Of a DNA stretch of 64,000 nt, positions 1 to 8,052 are shown in pieces. Position 1 is the first letter of the stretch. Each line of letters starts with the position of its first letter. A program made the translations under genes and the position numbers. Source of the stretch: Pseudobdellovibrio sp031428275 (GTDB lineage: Bacteria > Bdellovibrionota > Bdellovibrionia > Bdellovibrionales > Bdellovibrionaceae); the NCBI GenBank assembly GCA_031428275.1, contig JANPPC010000007.1:1-64000 (forward strand). The letters are read 5' to 3'. The notes beneath the pieces were generated by a model. It had not been told where the DNA came from. It searched no databases and saw only the letters and a program-made list of their open reading frames with translations.

Positions 1-2
1 AA

Positions 3-479
3 GTGGCCATTTTTTATTTTTCTTTGGATCTGTCATTTCTGATTCTCACTTTCAATCCGTATCGGATTTATTGTTACAAATCAGGAAGCCTGTCTCATTT
101 TGATAATCCAACTAGACTACGAAATCTTCACCGCACTCCAACGATTCAGTCAAACTACAGAGCTGCACAAGTAAGAACGGGGATTCCCTACTCAGGCACG
201 CACTGTCTTCGTCATGGAATGGCGACGTTAGCGCGAAAAGTTGGTGGTATGGGGCTTGATTCAGTCGTTGCAATGACGGGGCATAAAGATTTAAAGTTAG
301 CCGCACATTATTCTAAAATTGACGGCGAAGTTCAGAAAGATACTTCACTTAAAATTTTAGATCACATTCAGCGGTTGGGTTATGCTGAAGAGGCAAAGAT
401 AAAGCAAGAAATTGCAGAGATTCCACAACCAGATTTAGGTGAAAATGTTGTTCAATTTCGTAGAGCTAAAGGAGGCTAA
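3..479 (+). pseudogene. C-terminal fragment of a tyrosine recombinase/integrase
   Basis: The C-terminal two thirds reads as the catalytic end of a phage-type tyrosine recombinase: a His-x-x-Arg box (H67, R70, in HCLRH), a second His in TGHKDL (H94) and the nucleophile-type Tyr in HYSKI (Y103). The first 35 or so residues are hydrophobic and do not look like integrase sequence. The N-terminal arm-binding domain and the first catalytic Arg are absent. The reading frame is open from the left edge, so this is either a gene cut by the window with a disturbed 5' part or, more likely, a decayed remnant of an integrated element. The start at position 3 (GTG) is only nominal. The family call is firm, the pseudogene status is inferred. 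Confidence 0.6.
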
Positions 480-480
480 T

Positions 481-564
481 ATGAGTGAAAAAACACAAAA
501 TAGGGTGATATGGGGTGATATGAGCTTTTTCCAAAAAAAATCTTTAATGATTTCAAGAGGATAA
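481..564 (+). CDS. possible 27-residue small ORF after the recombinase
   Basis: An ATG lies one base after the recombinase stop, five bases downstream of a perfect ribosome binding site (AAAGGAGG, 468-475). It opens a 27-codon frame ending at TAA 562-564, eight bases before mutM. The peptide starts MSEKTQNRVIWGDM and has no recognisable domain. It contains an exact 10-bp tandem repeat in the DNA (503-522). The strong ribosome binding site argues for translation; the short length and the decayed neighbour argue for a truncated relic of a gene once downstream of the integrase. Confidence 0.35.
   Translation: MSEKTQNRVIWGDMSFFQKKSLMISRG
503..522 (+). repeat. 10-bp tandem duplication (GGGTGATATG x2)
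   Basis: Two exact head-to-tail copies of GGGTGATATG at 503-512 and 513-522, inside the 27-codon ORF between the integrase remnant and mutM. Ten is not a multiple of three, so gain or loss of a unit would shift the small reading frame. Confidence 0.7.
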
Positions 565-571
565 GTACCCT

Positions 572-1387
572 ATGCCCGAACTACCCGAAGTCGAAATTGT
601 CTGCCGTAACTTAAATGAGATTTTAACGCCTCCGTTTAAAATTTCCGATTGGCTTTTTTTTCGTAAGGATTTACGTTTTATAATTCCGCAGAAGCAGTTA
701 AAACAATTAATTGACCAAGATATTTTAAGTATTCGTCGTCGCGCGAAGTACATCATTTTTGAACTTCGTGAATCGATTATTGTTTCGCATTTGGGAATGA
801 CGGGGGCTTGGCGAGTAGAGACTAAGGACTGGGTTGTGCGAAAGCACGATCACGTGGCTTTCGAATTTAGGCCGGATACTTTTCTTATTTACGAAGACGC
901 AAGACGTTTTGGCTTTATTGAATGTTTTAAAAAAAGCGAAGTCGATAAACGTTTCGTCGGTTTGGGGGTTGAACCCTTAGCAACAGAAACAGATTTTGAT
1001 GAACTGACCAGAACCTTTAAAAAGTTAAACTCGCCCATTAAAATAGCCCTGATGAATCAGAAGTTTTTAGTCGGAGTGGGCAATATCTACGCATCAGAGG
1101 TTCTATTTCGCGCCGGTGTCTCGCCGCTTAAATTATGCTCAAAAGTGACCATTGAGCAGTACAGTTCTATATGGAAATGGACAAAAAAAATTTTAGAAAA
1201 TGCGATTGAAAGAGGTGGCTCTACGATCGAAAATTACCGAAATAGCTACGGCGAAAGCGGTGCATATCAAACACAATTTTACGTTTATGGCCGCGAGGAA
1301 GAATTGTGCAGAAAATGTAGTAAGCCAATTAGAAGTTTGGTCCAATCCGGGCGAAGTACTTTTTGGTGCAAAGCTTGTCAAAAGTAA
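572..1387 (+). CDS. mutM: formamidopyrimidine-DNA glycosylase (Fpg/MutM)
   Basis: Bifunctional base-excision repair enzyme that removes 8-oxoguanine and formamidopyrimidines and cleaves the abasic site. The protein begins MPELPEVE, so after Met removal the catalytic N-terminal Pro and the following Glu are in place. The conserved Lys near residue 60 lies in RRAKYIIFEL. The helix-two-turn-helix contains the GVGNIYASEVLF signature. A C-terminal zinc finger is complete (C-x2-C, then C-x2-C in FWCKAC). Length 271 residues is normal. A GAGG-type ribosome binding site lies just upstream. No operon partner is evident; it follows the integrase remnant. Confidence 0.97.
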   Translation: MPELPEVEIVCRNLNEILTPPFKISDWLFFRKDLRFIIPQKQLKQLIDQDILSIRRRAKYIIFELRESIIVSHLGMTGAWRVETKDWVVRKHDHVAFEFRPDTFLIYEDARRFGFIECFKKSEVDKRFVGLGVEPLATETDFDELTRTFKKLNSPIKIALMNQKFLVGVGNIYASEVLFRAGVSPLKLCSKVTIEQYSSIWKWTKKILENAIERGGSTIENYRNSYGESGAYQTQFYVYGREEELCRKCSKPIRSLVQSGRSTFWCKACQK

Positions 1388-1462
1388 TTGGACAAAGGCA
1401 AACGAGTGTGAGAGTTTCTCCGGGCTTTGATGACTCAACAATAACAACCGAAAGGATTCATC

Positions 1463-1693
1463 ATGAAAAAAATCACGATCGCCGCTTTATTCGCATTATC
1501 TTTTGCAACAGGTTTCACATGTTCAAAAAATGCTCCTGAGCAAGCTGCTACAACAACAACAACTGAGACTTCTGCAACAGCTACGCAAGAGCAAATGGCT
1601 GCACCTGCTTCTGCTGATGCAACAATGGCTGCACCGGGTACTCCAGTAGCTCAACCTGCTACAACTGAGACAACTACAACTGAAACGAAGTAG
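1463..1693 (+). CDS. small Thr/Ala/Glu-rich secreted protein, probable lipoprotein
   Basis: 76 residues. A basic start (MKK) and hydrophobic core lead to Cys20 in TGFTC, which resembles a lipoprotein signal peptidase II site but has Phe and Thr where small residues are usual. The mature part is low complexity, rich in Thr, Ala, Glu and Pro, with TTTTT and TTETTTTETK runs and repeated MAAPA/MAAPG segments, and has no fold that can be recognised. A good ribosome binding site (AAAGGA, 1451-1456) precedes the ATG and a clear terminator follows, so it is a single-gene unit. Function unknown; an abundant envelope lipoprotein is the likely class. Confidence 0.7.
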   Translation: MKKITIAALFALSFATGFTCSKNAPEQAATTTTTETSATATQEQMAAPASADATMAAPGTPVAQPATTETTTTETK

Positions 1694-1742
1694 TCTGACC
1701 TTAGCGTCTAGTTAGCTAGATCTTAAATTTATTCTCTTTAGA

Positions 1743-1772
1743 GCGCTCAACCACTGGTTGGGCGTTTTTTTT
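1743..1772 (+). terminator. Rho-independent terminator after the small lipoprotein
   Basis: Stem GCGCTCAACC / GGTTGGGCG with one G-T pair and a three-base loop, followed by eight T. It lies 50 bp after the small lipoprotein stop. Confidence 0.85.
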
Positions 1773-1886
1773 GATAAAGCACCCTTAAACTAGAGTCTTA
1801 GCTCTAAGGACCCCTACTTGCCAGCTCCGAAAAGGCATGCTCCAATAATAGCGTATATAAGCTATTTACTATTAAAGGAGCAACTT

Positions 1887-4379
1887 GTGGAAGCATTCAG
1901 TGGATATCTTGGCTATTTTTTAACAAACGGACCTCTGTGGGCCTGGATTGTTGGATCGGTTTTCGCCTTACTTATTTTAGGCTACTGGGGTTCGGCACTG
2001 ATTGTTTGGGCCTTAGCGGGCTTGGTTTTATTCTTGGGCTTCGGTGCTCCGCTTGAAGTGACTGCTGTCTACGTGGTTATCATGTTATTGTTCGTGATCA
2101 AACCGATTCGGACTGTTTTAGTTTCAAGCTTAGTGATGAAAATTATGGATAAGTTAGGAGTGATTCCTTCGATCTCTCCGACAGAAAAAGCCGCTTTATC
2201 GGCGGGCGTTGTTTGGATCGAAAAAGATTTGTTTTCTGGCTCTCCTGACTTTGAAAAAATCTTAGCGGAACCTTACGCGAAATTAACTGCTGAAGAGCAA
2301 GCTTTCGTTGATGGCCCGGTTGAAGAACTTTGTAAACTTTGTAACCCTTGGAAAATTTGGCGTAACCGCGATGTTCCGCAAGATGTTTGGGATTATATTA
2401 AAAATAAAGGTTTCTTAGGAATGATTATTCCGAAAGAATACGGCGGTCTTGGGTTTTCGGCGATGGCGCATTCTGAAGTGGTCATGAAAATCGCTTCGCG
2501 TTCTTTACCCATGTCAATTACGGTGATGGTGCCCAATTCTTTAGGCCCCGCTGAATTATTAATTCACTACGGTACGGAAGCGCAAAAAAATCACTGGTTG
2601 CCTCGCTTAGCAGGAGGCGAAGAAGTACCGTGCTTTGGTTTAACTGAACCAACAGCCGGTTCGGATGCAGGTTCAATCACGGCCTCGGGCGTGGTTTTCA
2701 AAGGCGCTGATGGCAAATTACAAATCAAAATCAACTGGAACAAACGCTGGATCACTTTAGCGGGAATTTCAACGGTGATTGGTTTAGCATTTAGATTACG
2801 TGATCCAGAAAATCTTTTAGGTAAGGGTGAAGACGTCGGTATCACGTGCGCGTTGATTCCGTCGAATACACCGGGCGTGGTGATCGGTCGTCGTCATGAT
2901 CCATTAACAATTCCTTTTCATAATTGCCCGACGCAAGGTCACGACGTGATCGTTTCTTTAGAAGACGCGGTCGTGGGCGGCGCAACCGGTTGCGGTGGTG
3001 GTTGGACCATGTTGATGGAATGTTTAGCTGCGGGTCGCGGTATTTCTTTACCAGCGCAAGCAACGGGCGGAGCAAAATTAGCTTACCGTACAGCTTCATC
3101 GCATGCATTAGTTCGTAAACAATTCGGTGTCAGCATTGGTAAATTTGAAGGCGTTGAAGAGCCTTTAGCACGTATAGGCGCATCGACTTACGCGATGGAT
3201 GCAATGAGACGCTTCACTTTAGGTGCCTTAGACAAAGGGGTTAAGCCCGGCGTTGTAACGGCGATGGTTAAATTACAAGCGACTGAAATGGGCCGTAAAG
3301 TTGTAAATGACGCGATGGATGTGATGGGTGGCGCGGGTATTTCACTAGGTCACCGTAACTTGATTGCTGAGGGATATGTTGCAACTCCGATCGGTATTAC
3401 GGTTGAGGGTGCGAATATCATGACTCGTACATTAATTATTTTTGGACAAGGAGCCCTTCGCTGTCATCCGTTTGCATTTGACGAAGTTTCGGCGATCGAA
3501 GAAAAAGACGTGAAAAAATTTGATACCGCTTTTTGGGGTCACATCGGTCACGTCGTACGAAATATGTGTCGCTCGATTTTATTATCTTTAACTCGCGGTT
3601 ATATCACGTCGACGCCATCAGGCGTGCATTCTAAAATTAAGATTCATTATCGTCGTTTGAACTGGGCCTCTGCAACTTTTGCGATCTTAGCAGACATTGC
3701 GATGGGTTCTTTGGGCGGACAATTAAAAATGAAAGAGAAAATCACCGGCCGTTTTGCGGATATTTTCTCTAATATGTATATGTCGATGTGCGTATTAAGA
3801 CGTTTCCAAGAAGAAGGTCAACGTGAAGAAGATCTTCCGTACGTTCAATTTTTCTTGAAGCATTCAATGGCTGAAATTCAAAAAGGTTTTGACGGTTTAT
3901 TTGATAACTTAAAAATTCCGGGATTACGTTGGTTCTTTAAAGGCTTTCTAGGCGCTTGGTCACGAATCAATTCTATCGGTTCACAAGCAACGGACGGTTG
4001 GTCACACCTTATTTCAGCTTCAATGATGAAGGCGGGAGAACAACGCGATCGCATGACGGTTGGTATTTACTGGATGGGTGAAAAATCTCACGGTATGGAT
4101 AAAGTTTCAGCGGCTTCGACAACTAACGATCAAACTGCTCGCTTAGAAAACGCGTTCGTAATCGTTACAAAAGCTGAAGCGGCTGAAAAGAAAATCAGAT
4201 CAGCTATCAAGGCTGGGTCGATTCCGAAGAAAAAAGGTAAGGCTTCTTGGGATGACGCCTTAGCCAGAAAGATCATTTCTGACGAAGAGTACAGACTTCT
4301 GTCTGAGGCAGAAAAAGTTCGTTACGACGCTATCTTAGTCGATGATTTTAGTGAGAAAGAATACCAAGAGAAGATTTAA
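1887..4379 (+). CDS. fadE: large membrane-anchored acyl-CoA dehydrogenase (FadE-like)
   Basis: Catalyses the first oxidation step of fatty acid beta-oxidation with FAD. At about 830 residues it has the size of enterobacterial FadE (about 814), not of the 380-residue mitochondrial type. The first 80 residues hold two or three hydrophobic segments; next come an acyl-CoA dehydrogenase N domain, the middle domain (CFGLTEPTAGSDAGSI) and the catalytic C domain with DVMGGAGIS, then a FadE-specific C-terminal region. The longer frame starts at TTG 1818, but GTG 1887 is preferred because AAAGGAG (1874-1880) sits six bases before it and the extra 23 residues have no clear ribosome binding site. It is transcribed alone, with terminator-like hairpins on both sides. 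Confidence 0.9.
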   Translation: MEAFSGYLGYFLTNGPLWAWIVGSVFALLILGYWGSALIVWALAGLVLFLGFGAPLEVTAVYVVIMLLFVIKPIRTVLVSSLVMKIMDKLGVIPSISPTEKAALSAGVVWIEKDLFSGSPDFEKILAEPYAKLTAEEQAFVDGPVEELCKLCNPWKIWRNRDVPQDVWDYIKNKGFLGMIIPKEYGGLGFSAMAHSEVVMKIASRSLPMSITVMVPNSLGPAELLIHYGTEAQKNHWLPRLAGGEEVPCFGLTEPTAGSDAGSITASGVVFKGADGKLQIKINWNKRWITLAGISTVIGLAFRLRDPENLLGKGEDVGITCALIPSNTPGVVIGRRHDPLTIPFHNCPTQGHDVIVSLEDAVVGGATGCGGGWTMLMECLAAGRGISLPAQATGGAKLAYRTASSHALVRKQFGVSIGKFEGVEEPLARIGASTYAMDAMRRFTLGALDKGVKPGVVTAMVKLQATEMGRKVVNDAMDVMGGAGISLGHRNLIAEGYVATPIGITVEGANIMTRTLIIFGQGALRCHPFAFDEVSAIEEKDVKKFDTAFWGHIGHVVRNMCRSILLSLTRGYITSTPSGVHSKIKIHYRRLNWASATFAILADIAMGSLGGQLKMKEKITGRFADIFSNMYMSMCVLRRFQEEGQREEDLPYVQFFLKHSMAEIQKGFDGLFDNLKIPGLRWFFKGFLGAWSRINSIGSQATDGWSHLISASMMKAGEQRDRMTVGIYWMGEKSHGMDKVSAASTTNDQTARLENAFVIVTKAEAAEKKIRSAIKAGSIPKKKGKASWDDALARKIISDEEYRLLSEAEKVRYDAILVDDFSEKEYQEKI

Positions 4380-4404
4380 ATTTTTCAAGATTATTTTGAA
4401 CTAA

Positions 4405-4428
4405 ACGGGGCCTTGTAGGCTCCGTTTT
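4405..4428 (+). terminator. probable terminator after fadE
   Basis: Stem ACGGGGCC / GGCTCCGT around a five-base loop (one G-T pair), then a short TTTT. It begins 26 bp after the fadE stop. The T-run is weak, hence the moderate confidence. Confidence 0.6.
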
Positions 4429-4519
4429 CATTTGTAGTTTGTATGTCTCAGTCATAGACATTTTATTCGATTCATCTATTATTTAGTTGCGTGCCGATTA
4501 AACAAAAGTCATCCTAATA

Positions 4520-5740
4520 ATGTTAGGGGACTTACATCTGGAAAAGCAAAATGTATCTAGTTATCTAGTTAAGTCAATTCATTCAAACCGCGGTATCGGG
4601 CTTATTGAAGTTCTTGTTGCGGCGGGTTTACTGGCTATTGTATCAGTTGGAATCGCAACGATTATTGTAAATTCACAGATTGAACAGAAGCGCGTGCAAA
4701 TTCGTGGCGCTATTTCTGATATAAAAAATCGCTACAATCAGTTGATCATTGATAACAAATCTTGGACTGCAACTATTGGGGATACATCTAATACGACAAG
4801 TTGTATTACGAACGCGCCAACCTACTGTACGGTTGGCACTCCGCAAGAGTTACGACTTTTTTATCCAACAAACGGCGGGGCGGTGGTTTCGTACCCTGCC
4901 GCCGGAATGAATGGCTTTACCGAAGCTGGCTCAGAGTGTTCTGGTTTTGTTGCGCCTTCGGGTTCTGTAAGCGAGGGCAATGATGCTTGTCCTATCGGTG
5001 TCAGTTTGGTTTGGCAGCCGTTAACCCTAGGACAGCCGAATACGATGGTCAGAGTGACAATGCGAATCGTTTACCACGGTAGCGTTCGTAATAAATTTCA
5101 AAATTCTGTTGAAACAAGTTATAAAAATTCAAGTACACCTTATCCGCTTTTTGATACAGCTTTGCCTATGGGTAAATATGACTTACAGATTATTCGAAAT
5201 TCGACTTCTGTAGGTCGACAGTTTACTTTAAAGCAAATTAACGATACCACATTTCCTGATGGCCCAGCCTCTAAAGCCTATGGCGGTGGAGTTTGCCCGA
5301 TTGGTTCTTCGGGCGTTGGTAATAATAGAGTTATAAACAATGTCGACGCCGATCCGACAGGACTTGTAGCCTTGAATCCGAGTGGAACCTTCTATTTTAG
5401 GCAGCCGGGTCTCTATAAATGTTCGGTATCGGCCTCTTCATTCGGAGCCGATTCGTTTGTGGCGTTTTTAAATAAAAATGGGGTATCAATTGGATCAGCC
5501 AGTGGCTATGCGGGTAAATGGTCGCAGGTCAGCGTTAATTTTGAAACGACGATTACGGTTTTGAAAGCAGACGTGGATGCAGCCGTACCTTACTCGCTTT
5601 CTCAACGTTGTCAGAGTGATCCCCGGGACAACGTACTTACTCCGGCTGAAGTAAGTACGTACGGCATGGGTATGCCGATTCAAACCTACGGTCAAGAAAC
5701 ACGGTTTGCGACAATCGCTTGCGTAAAAATGGACGACTAA
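4520..5740 (+). CDS. prepilin-like secreted protein (type IV pilin N-terminus)
   Basis: 406 residues with a class III signal: RG|IGLIEVLVAAGLLAIV, where a prepilin peptidase would cut between Gly25 and Ile26, leaving Glu at mature position 5 and a long hydrophobic helix. This marks it as a pilin or pseudopilin of a type IV pilus or type II secretion-like machine. The remaining 340 residues are Ser/Thr/Gly/Asn-rich with paired Cys, far larger than a major pilin, so a minor or adhesive tip pilin is more likely. No assembly genes lie nearby. The ATG lacks a good ribosome binding site and there is no other in-frame ATG before the signal. Its stop overlaps the next gene's stop on the other strand. 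The exact role is unknown. Confidence 0.7.
   Translation: MLGDLHLEKQNVSSYLVKSIHSNRGIGLIEVLVAAGLLAIVSVGIATIIVNSQIEQKRVQIRGAISDIKNRYNQLIIDNKSWTATIGDTSNTTSCITNAPTYCTVGTPQELRLFYPTNGGAVVSYPAAGMNGFTEAGSECSGFVAPSGSVSEGNDACPIGVSLVWQPLTLGQPNTMVRVTMRIVYHGSVRNKFQNSVETSYKNSSTPYPLFDTALPMGKYDLQIIRNSTSVGRQFTLKQINDTTFPDGPASKAYGGGVCPIGSSGVGNNRVINNVDADPTGLVALNPSGTFYFRQPGLYKCSVSASSFGADSFVAFLNKNGVSIGSASGYAGKWSQVSVNFETTITVLKADVDAAVPYSLSQRCQSDPRDNVLTPAEVSTYGMGMPIQTYGQETRFATIACVKMDD
5631..5660. repeat. perfect 10-bp inverted repeat inside the pilin-like gene
   Basis: ACGTACTTAC (5631-5640) and GTAAGTACGT (5651-5660) are exact reverse complements separated by ten bases, near the 3' end of the coding region. It could form an mRNA hairpin or a DNA-binding site; no T-run follows, so it is not a standard terminator. 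Confidence 0.65.
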
Positions 5741-7125
5741 AAACTTGGTTTGGTTCCGAAGAAAAGAATTGGCGGTGGCCATTTTTTTTCTATCGGGGTG
5801 GCTAAAGTTAAATCTTTTCTTAGATATAAATTTGGACCCATTTCGTTGTACATGAGTGAAATAATCGAAGAGATGTTTGGATCGATCATCATGAGTCTAG
5901 TGCTTAATATGACGACATCAGGCTGAGCTGCTTTAATTCTTTCGACGCAGCTTGAGTTCGAAGCGTAATCATCTGGTGAAGCAAAACATCCGACATTGTT
6001 TTGTCGTGGCAAAATTCCCATTCCATCTAGATAAGAAAACCTACTGTCACGAACGAATTTAGAAATTTCTTCTATAATCGAAAGTTGCTCCTTACTGTGA
6101 CTAATATATGAGACCGTTCTGTTAAAGTAAAAAATGCTACAGGCTTGATAGAAAAATAAAGCGATATAAATAAATCGATAACGTAATGTTTTTTTATCAA
6201 CCAAATAAATTACGAAAAGCATTGAAGACAAATAAAATATTGGCGTTAGGCTTGCTATAAAAAAATCAAACTTCTGGGGGTGAATGATTAAAATAACTGT
6301 AAGGGTCAATTGCATCAGCGCTAGTTTTGGAAATGATTTATGAATTAAATATTTTCGGAAATCTTTTGAGATAAAAACCAATAACGAAGCGGTCAGTAAT
6401 AAACTTTCAGTCGTGCTTAGTAAGATAGCCTGTTTAAAGTAAACCAGATAGTTTTCGTAACTGGCAAAAAAGTATTGAACCGAATTCAGCGCAATATTAT
6501 ATGACCACACCGCGATTCCTAATATGATTAAAAATCTGTAAAACTTCTCTTTAGATGTACTTGTTCGTAAAAATAAAAATAATATTTTAAAATCTAATAG
6601 AGCTACAGCCAAAATAGAAAAATACACATGCTTTAAGCCAATCATCGGAAATAAAACGATGAAAAAAATATTCCATACGGACTTAAATTTTAGGTGATAT
6701 AAATTCGTGTAAAGAAATCCTAAAAAAGCGGTCAGGGCAAGCTGATCGCTACGTATGGCAAAAAAATGCGTAAAGTAAAGGGGTGAAGTTGCTACAATTG
6801 CGGTAGCAAAAAGCGCAAGCCATTTTTTCTGCGTCGTATTCACAAAAATCAAATAAAGTAGAACCAGCTGGGCTGCTCCGTTAAGTGCAAACAAGCTTTT
6901 GACCAACTGAATATGCATCGTGTCGTTTAAGGGTATAAGGTGAAAGAAAAACAAGATTAAATTAAATAAAGGCTTTAAAAATACGGCCTTCCATTGTGGA
7001 TCAAATGAAAAATAGAACTTCGATATAAAAATGGGCCAAAATTCTGAAGATGAAATGAATGATTGTTGCCCGATTGCAAAGAAAGCGCACGCTGGAATTG
7101 CAAGAATAATATGAGGTGGTTTCAT
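5737..7125 (-). CDS. polytopic membrane protein, possible GT-C type glycosyltransferase
   Basis: 462 residues with many hydrophobic segments (roughly ten), then a hydrophilic C-terminal tail of about 110 residues with several Cys. The overall plan, N-terminal loop then a run of membrane helices then a soluble tail, resembles dolichyl-phosphate-mannose-type (GT-C, family 39/83-like) transferases, which use lipid-linked sugars on the outer face of the inner membrane. The usual acidic DE motif in the first loop is not obvious, so the assignment is tentative. It sits beside five family-2 glycosyltransferases, which supports a glycan role. Its TAG stop overlaps the TAA of the convergent pilin-like gene by four bases. 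Confidence 0.55.
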   Translation of the reverse strand: MKPPHIILAIPACAFFAIGQQSFISSSEFWPIFISKFYFSFDPQWKAVFLKPLFNLILFFFHLIPLNDTMHIQLVKSLFALNGAAQLVLLYLIFVNTTQKKWLALFATAIVATSPLYFTHFFAIRSDQLALTAFLGFLYTNLYHLKFKSVWNIFFIVLFPMIGLKHVYFSILAVALLDFKILFLFLRTSTSKEKFYRFLIILGIAVWSYNIALNSVQYFFASYENYLVYFKQAILLSTTESLLLTASLLVFISKDFRKYLIHKSFPKLALMQLTLTVILIIHPQKFDFFIASLTPIFYLSSMLFVIYLVDKKTLRYRFIYIALFFYQACSIFYFNRTVSYISHSKEQLSIIEEISKFVRDSRFSYLDGMGILPRQNNVGCFASPDDYASNSSCVERIKAAQPDVVILSTRLMMIDPNISSIISLMYNEMGPNLYLRKDLTLATPIEKKWPPPILFFGTKPSF

Positions 7126-7201
7126 TATTTTGATAGCATTTCACCAAAGCATGGGCCTTTCAATTTATTTTTACGGCAAGGCTTTTATTATATGCGAAAA
7201 T

Positions 7202-7210
7202 TGTTATGAT
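7202..7210 (+). promoter_or_regulatory. candidate extended -10 promoter, possibly leaderless
   Basis: TGTTATGAT fits an extended -10 (TGn followed by TATGAT, five of six matches). A start point about seven bases on would fall at the GTG at 7216. No ribosome binding site lies before that GTG, which fits a leaderless transcript. There is no good -35 box. Inferred from sequence only. Confidence 0.35.
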
Positions 7211-7215
7211 AGGCC

Positions 7216-8052
7216 GTGAAAGAAAATCACCTTACTTTTTCAAATGCCGCCGAAACTTATCAGGATTTATCTGAGCTACTGCGATATTTGAATATTTCAA
7301 GTATCGCTCATCCATCGAGCGATAGTCAGAAGTCAGAATTTTTACTTAGCGCGAATAAGTTTGGTCAAAGCGTATCCCGCCAACTTGAGTCAATAGTAAA
7401 TAGCAACGCTAAGGCTACGGGTTTTATAATTCTTCGTCCTATCGGCGTTGATATCTTAAACGATGTCGTAGATAAGGCAAAAAACGTACACTACCAAATT
7501 TACATCCTGGCCCACGTCTTATATGACTACAGAAAAGTGCTTGCGCAGCTTTTGTCTCTGGGTGTGCCTAAAAATAAAATAATTTTAATCTTAGGTCGTC
7601 AGCAAATTTGCACGAATGAATTAGCGGCCTTTGAACAGGTCAGATTATCTGAACATAATACGAAAGCTTCGCTTCCTAAATTTGAAGGATCGACGCTTCC
7701 TTATGCTTTCATGCATTTTTTAATTTTTTTTCTTTCGCCGAGACCTCAGAATTTAAGTCTAGGCTACGTTACCTACGGTCATAGAATAATAGATTTGTTT
7801 TACTTCTTTAGCTACGTGGTTCGGATGTGTGCGTTTATTACTTTTTATCGATTCAGGCATTTACTTCTGATGATATTTTACAGTTTCAGACATTTACTCC
7901 TGATGATATTTTATCGTGCACGTCATTTTTTAATTTTTTCGTCGCGAAAGCTTTGGCATTATCTTTGGAATTTTGCACTTTATCCGGTGCGTAAGGTCTT
8001 TTGGTTTACGCACTATCAATATCGAAAAAGAATGAGAGGAGAGCTAGAATGA
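7216..8052 (+). CDS. unknown protein with repeated aromatic/basic C-terminal segments
   Basis: 278 residues, no family recognised. The first 170 residues look soluble, with a Rossmann-like alternation (for example LAHVLYDYRKVLAQLLSLG). The last 100 are rich in Phe, Tyr, Arg and His and include an 11-residue unit repeated three times (FRHLLLMIFYS-like, the third degenerate). This tail is amphipathic or membrane-attached, perhaps binding the inner face of the membrane. The stop codon overlaps the ATG of the next glycosyltransferase (ATGA, 8049-8052), so the two are probably co-translated and work in the same glycan pathway. The start is GTG without a ribosome binding site; other in-frame starts would cut into the soluble part. 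Confidence 0.6.
   Translation: MKENHLTFSNAAETYQDLSELLRYLNISSIAHPSSDSQKSEFLLSANKFGQSVSRQLESIVNSNAKATGFIILRPIGVDILNDVVDKAKNVHYQIYILAHVLYDYRKVLAQLLSLGVPKNKIILILGRQQICTNELAAFEQVRLSEHNTKASLPKFEGSTLPYAFMHFLIFFLSPRPQNLSLGYVTYGHRIIDLFYFFSYVVRMCAFITFYRFRHLLLMIFYSFRHLLLMIFYRARHFLIFSSRKLWHYLWNFALYPVRKVFWFTHYQYRKRMRGELE
7852..7917 (+). repeat. 33-bp in-frame tandem repeat
   Basis: Two near-identical 33-bp units beginning TTCAGGCATTTACTTCTGAT (7852) and TTCAGACATTTACTCCTGAT (7885). They keep the reading frame and encode the 11-residue aromatic/basic repeat; a third, diverged copy follows at the protein level. Confidence 0.75.
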
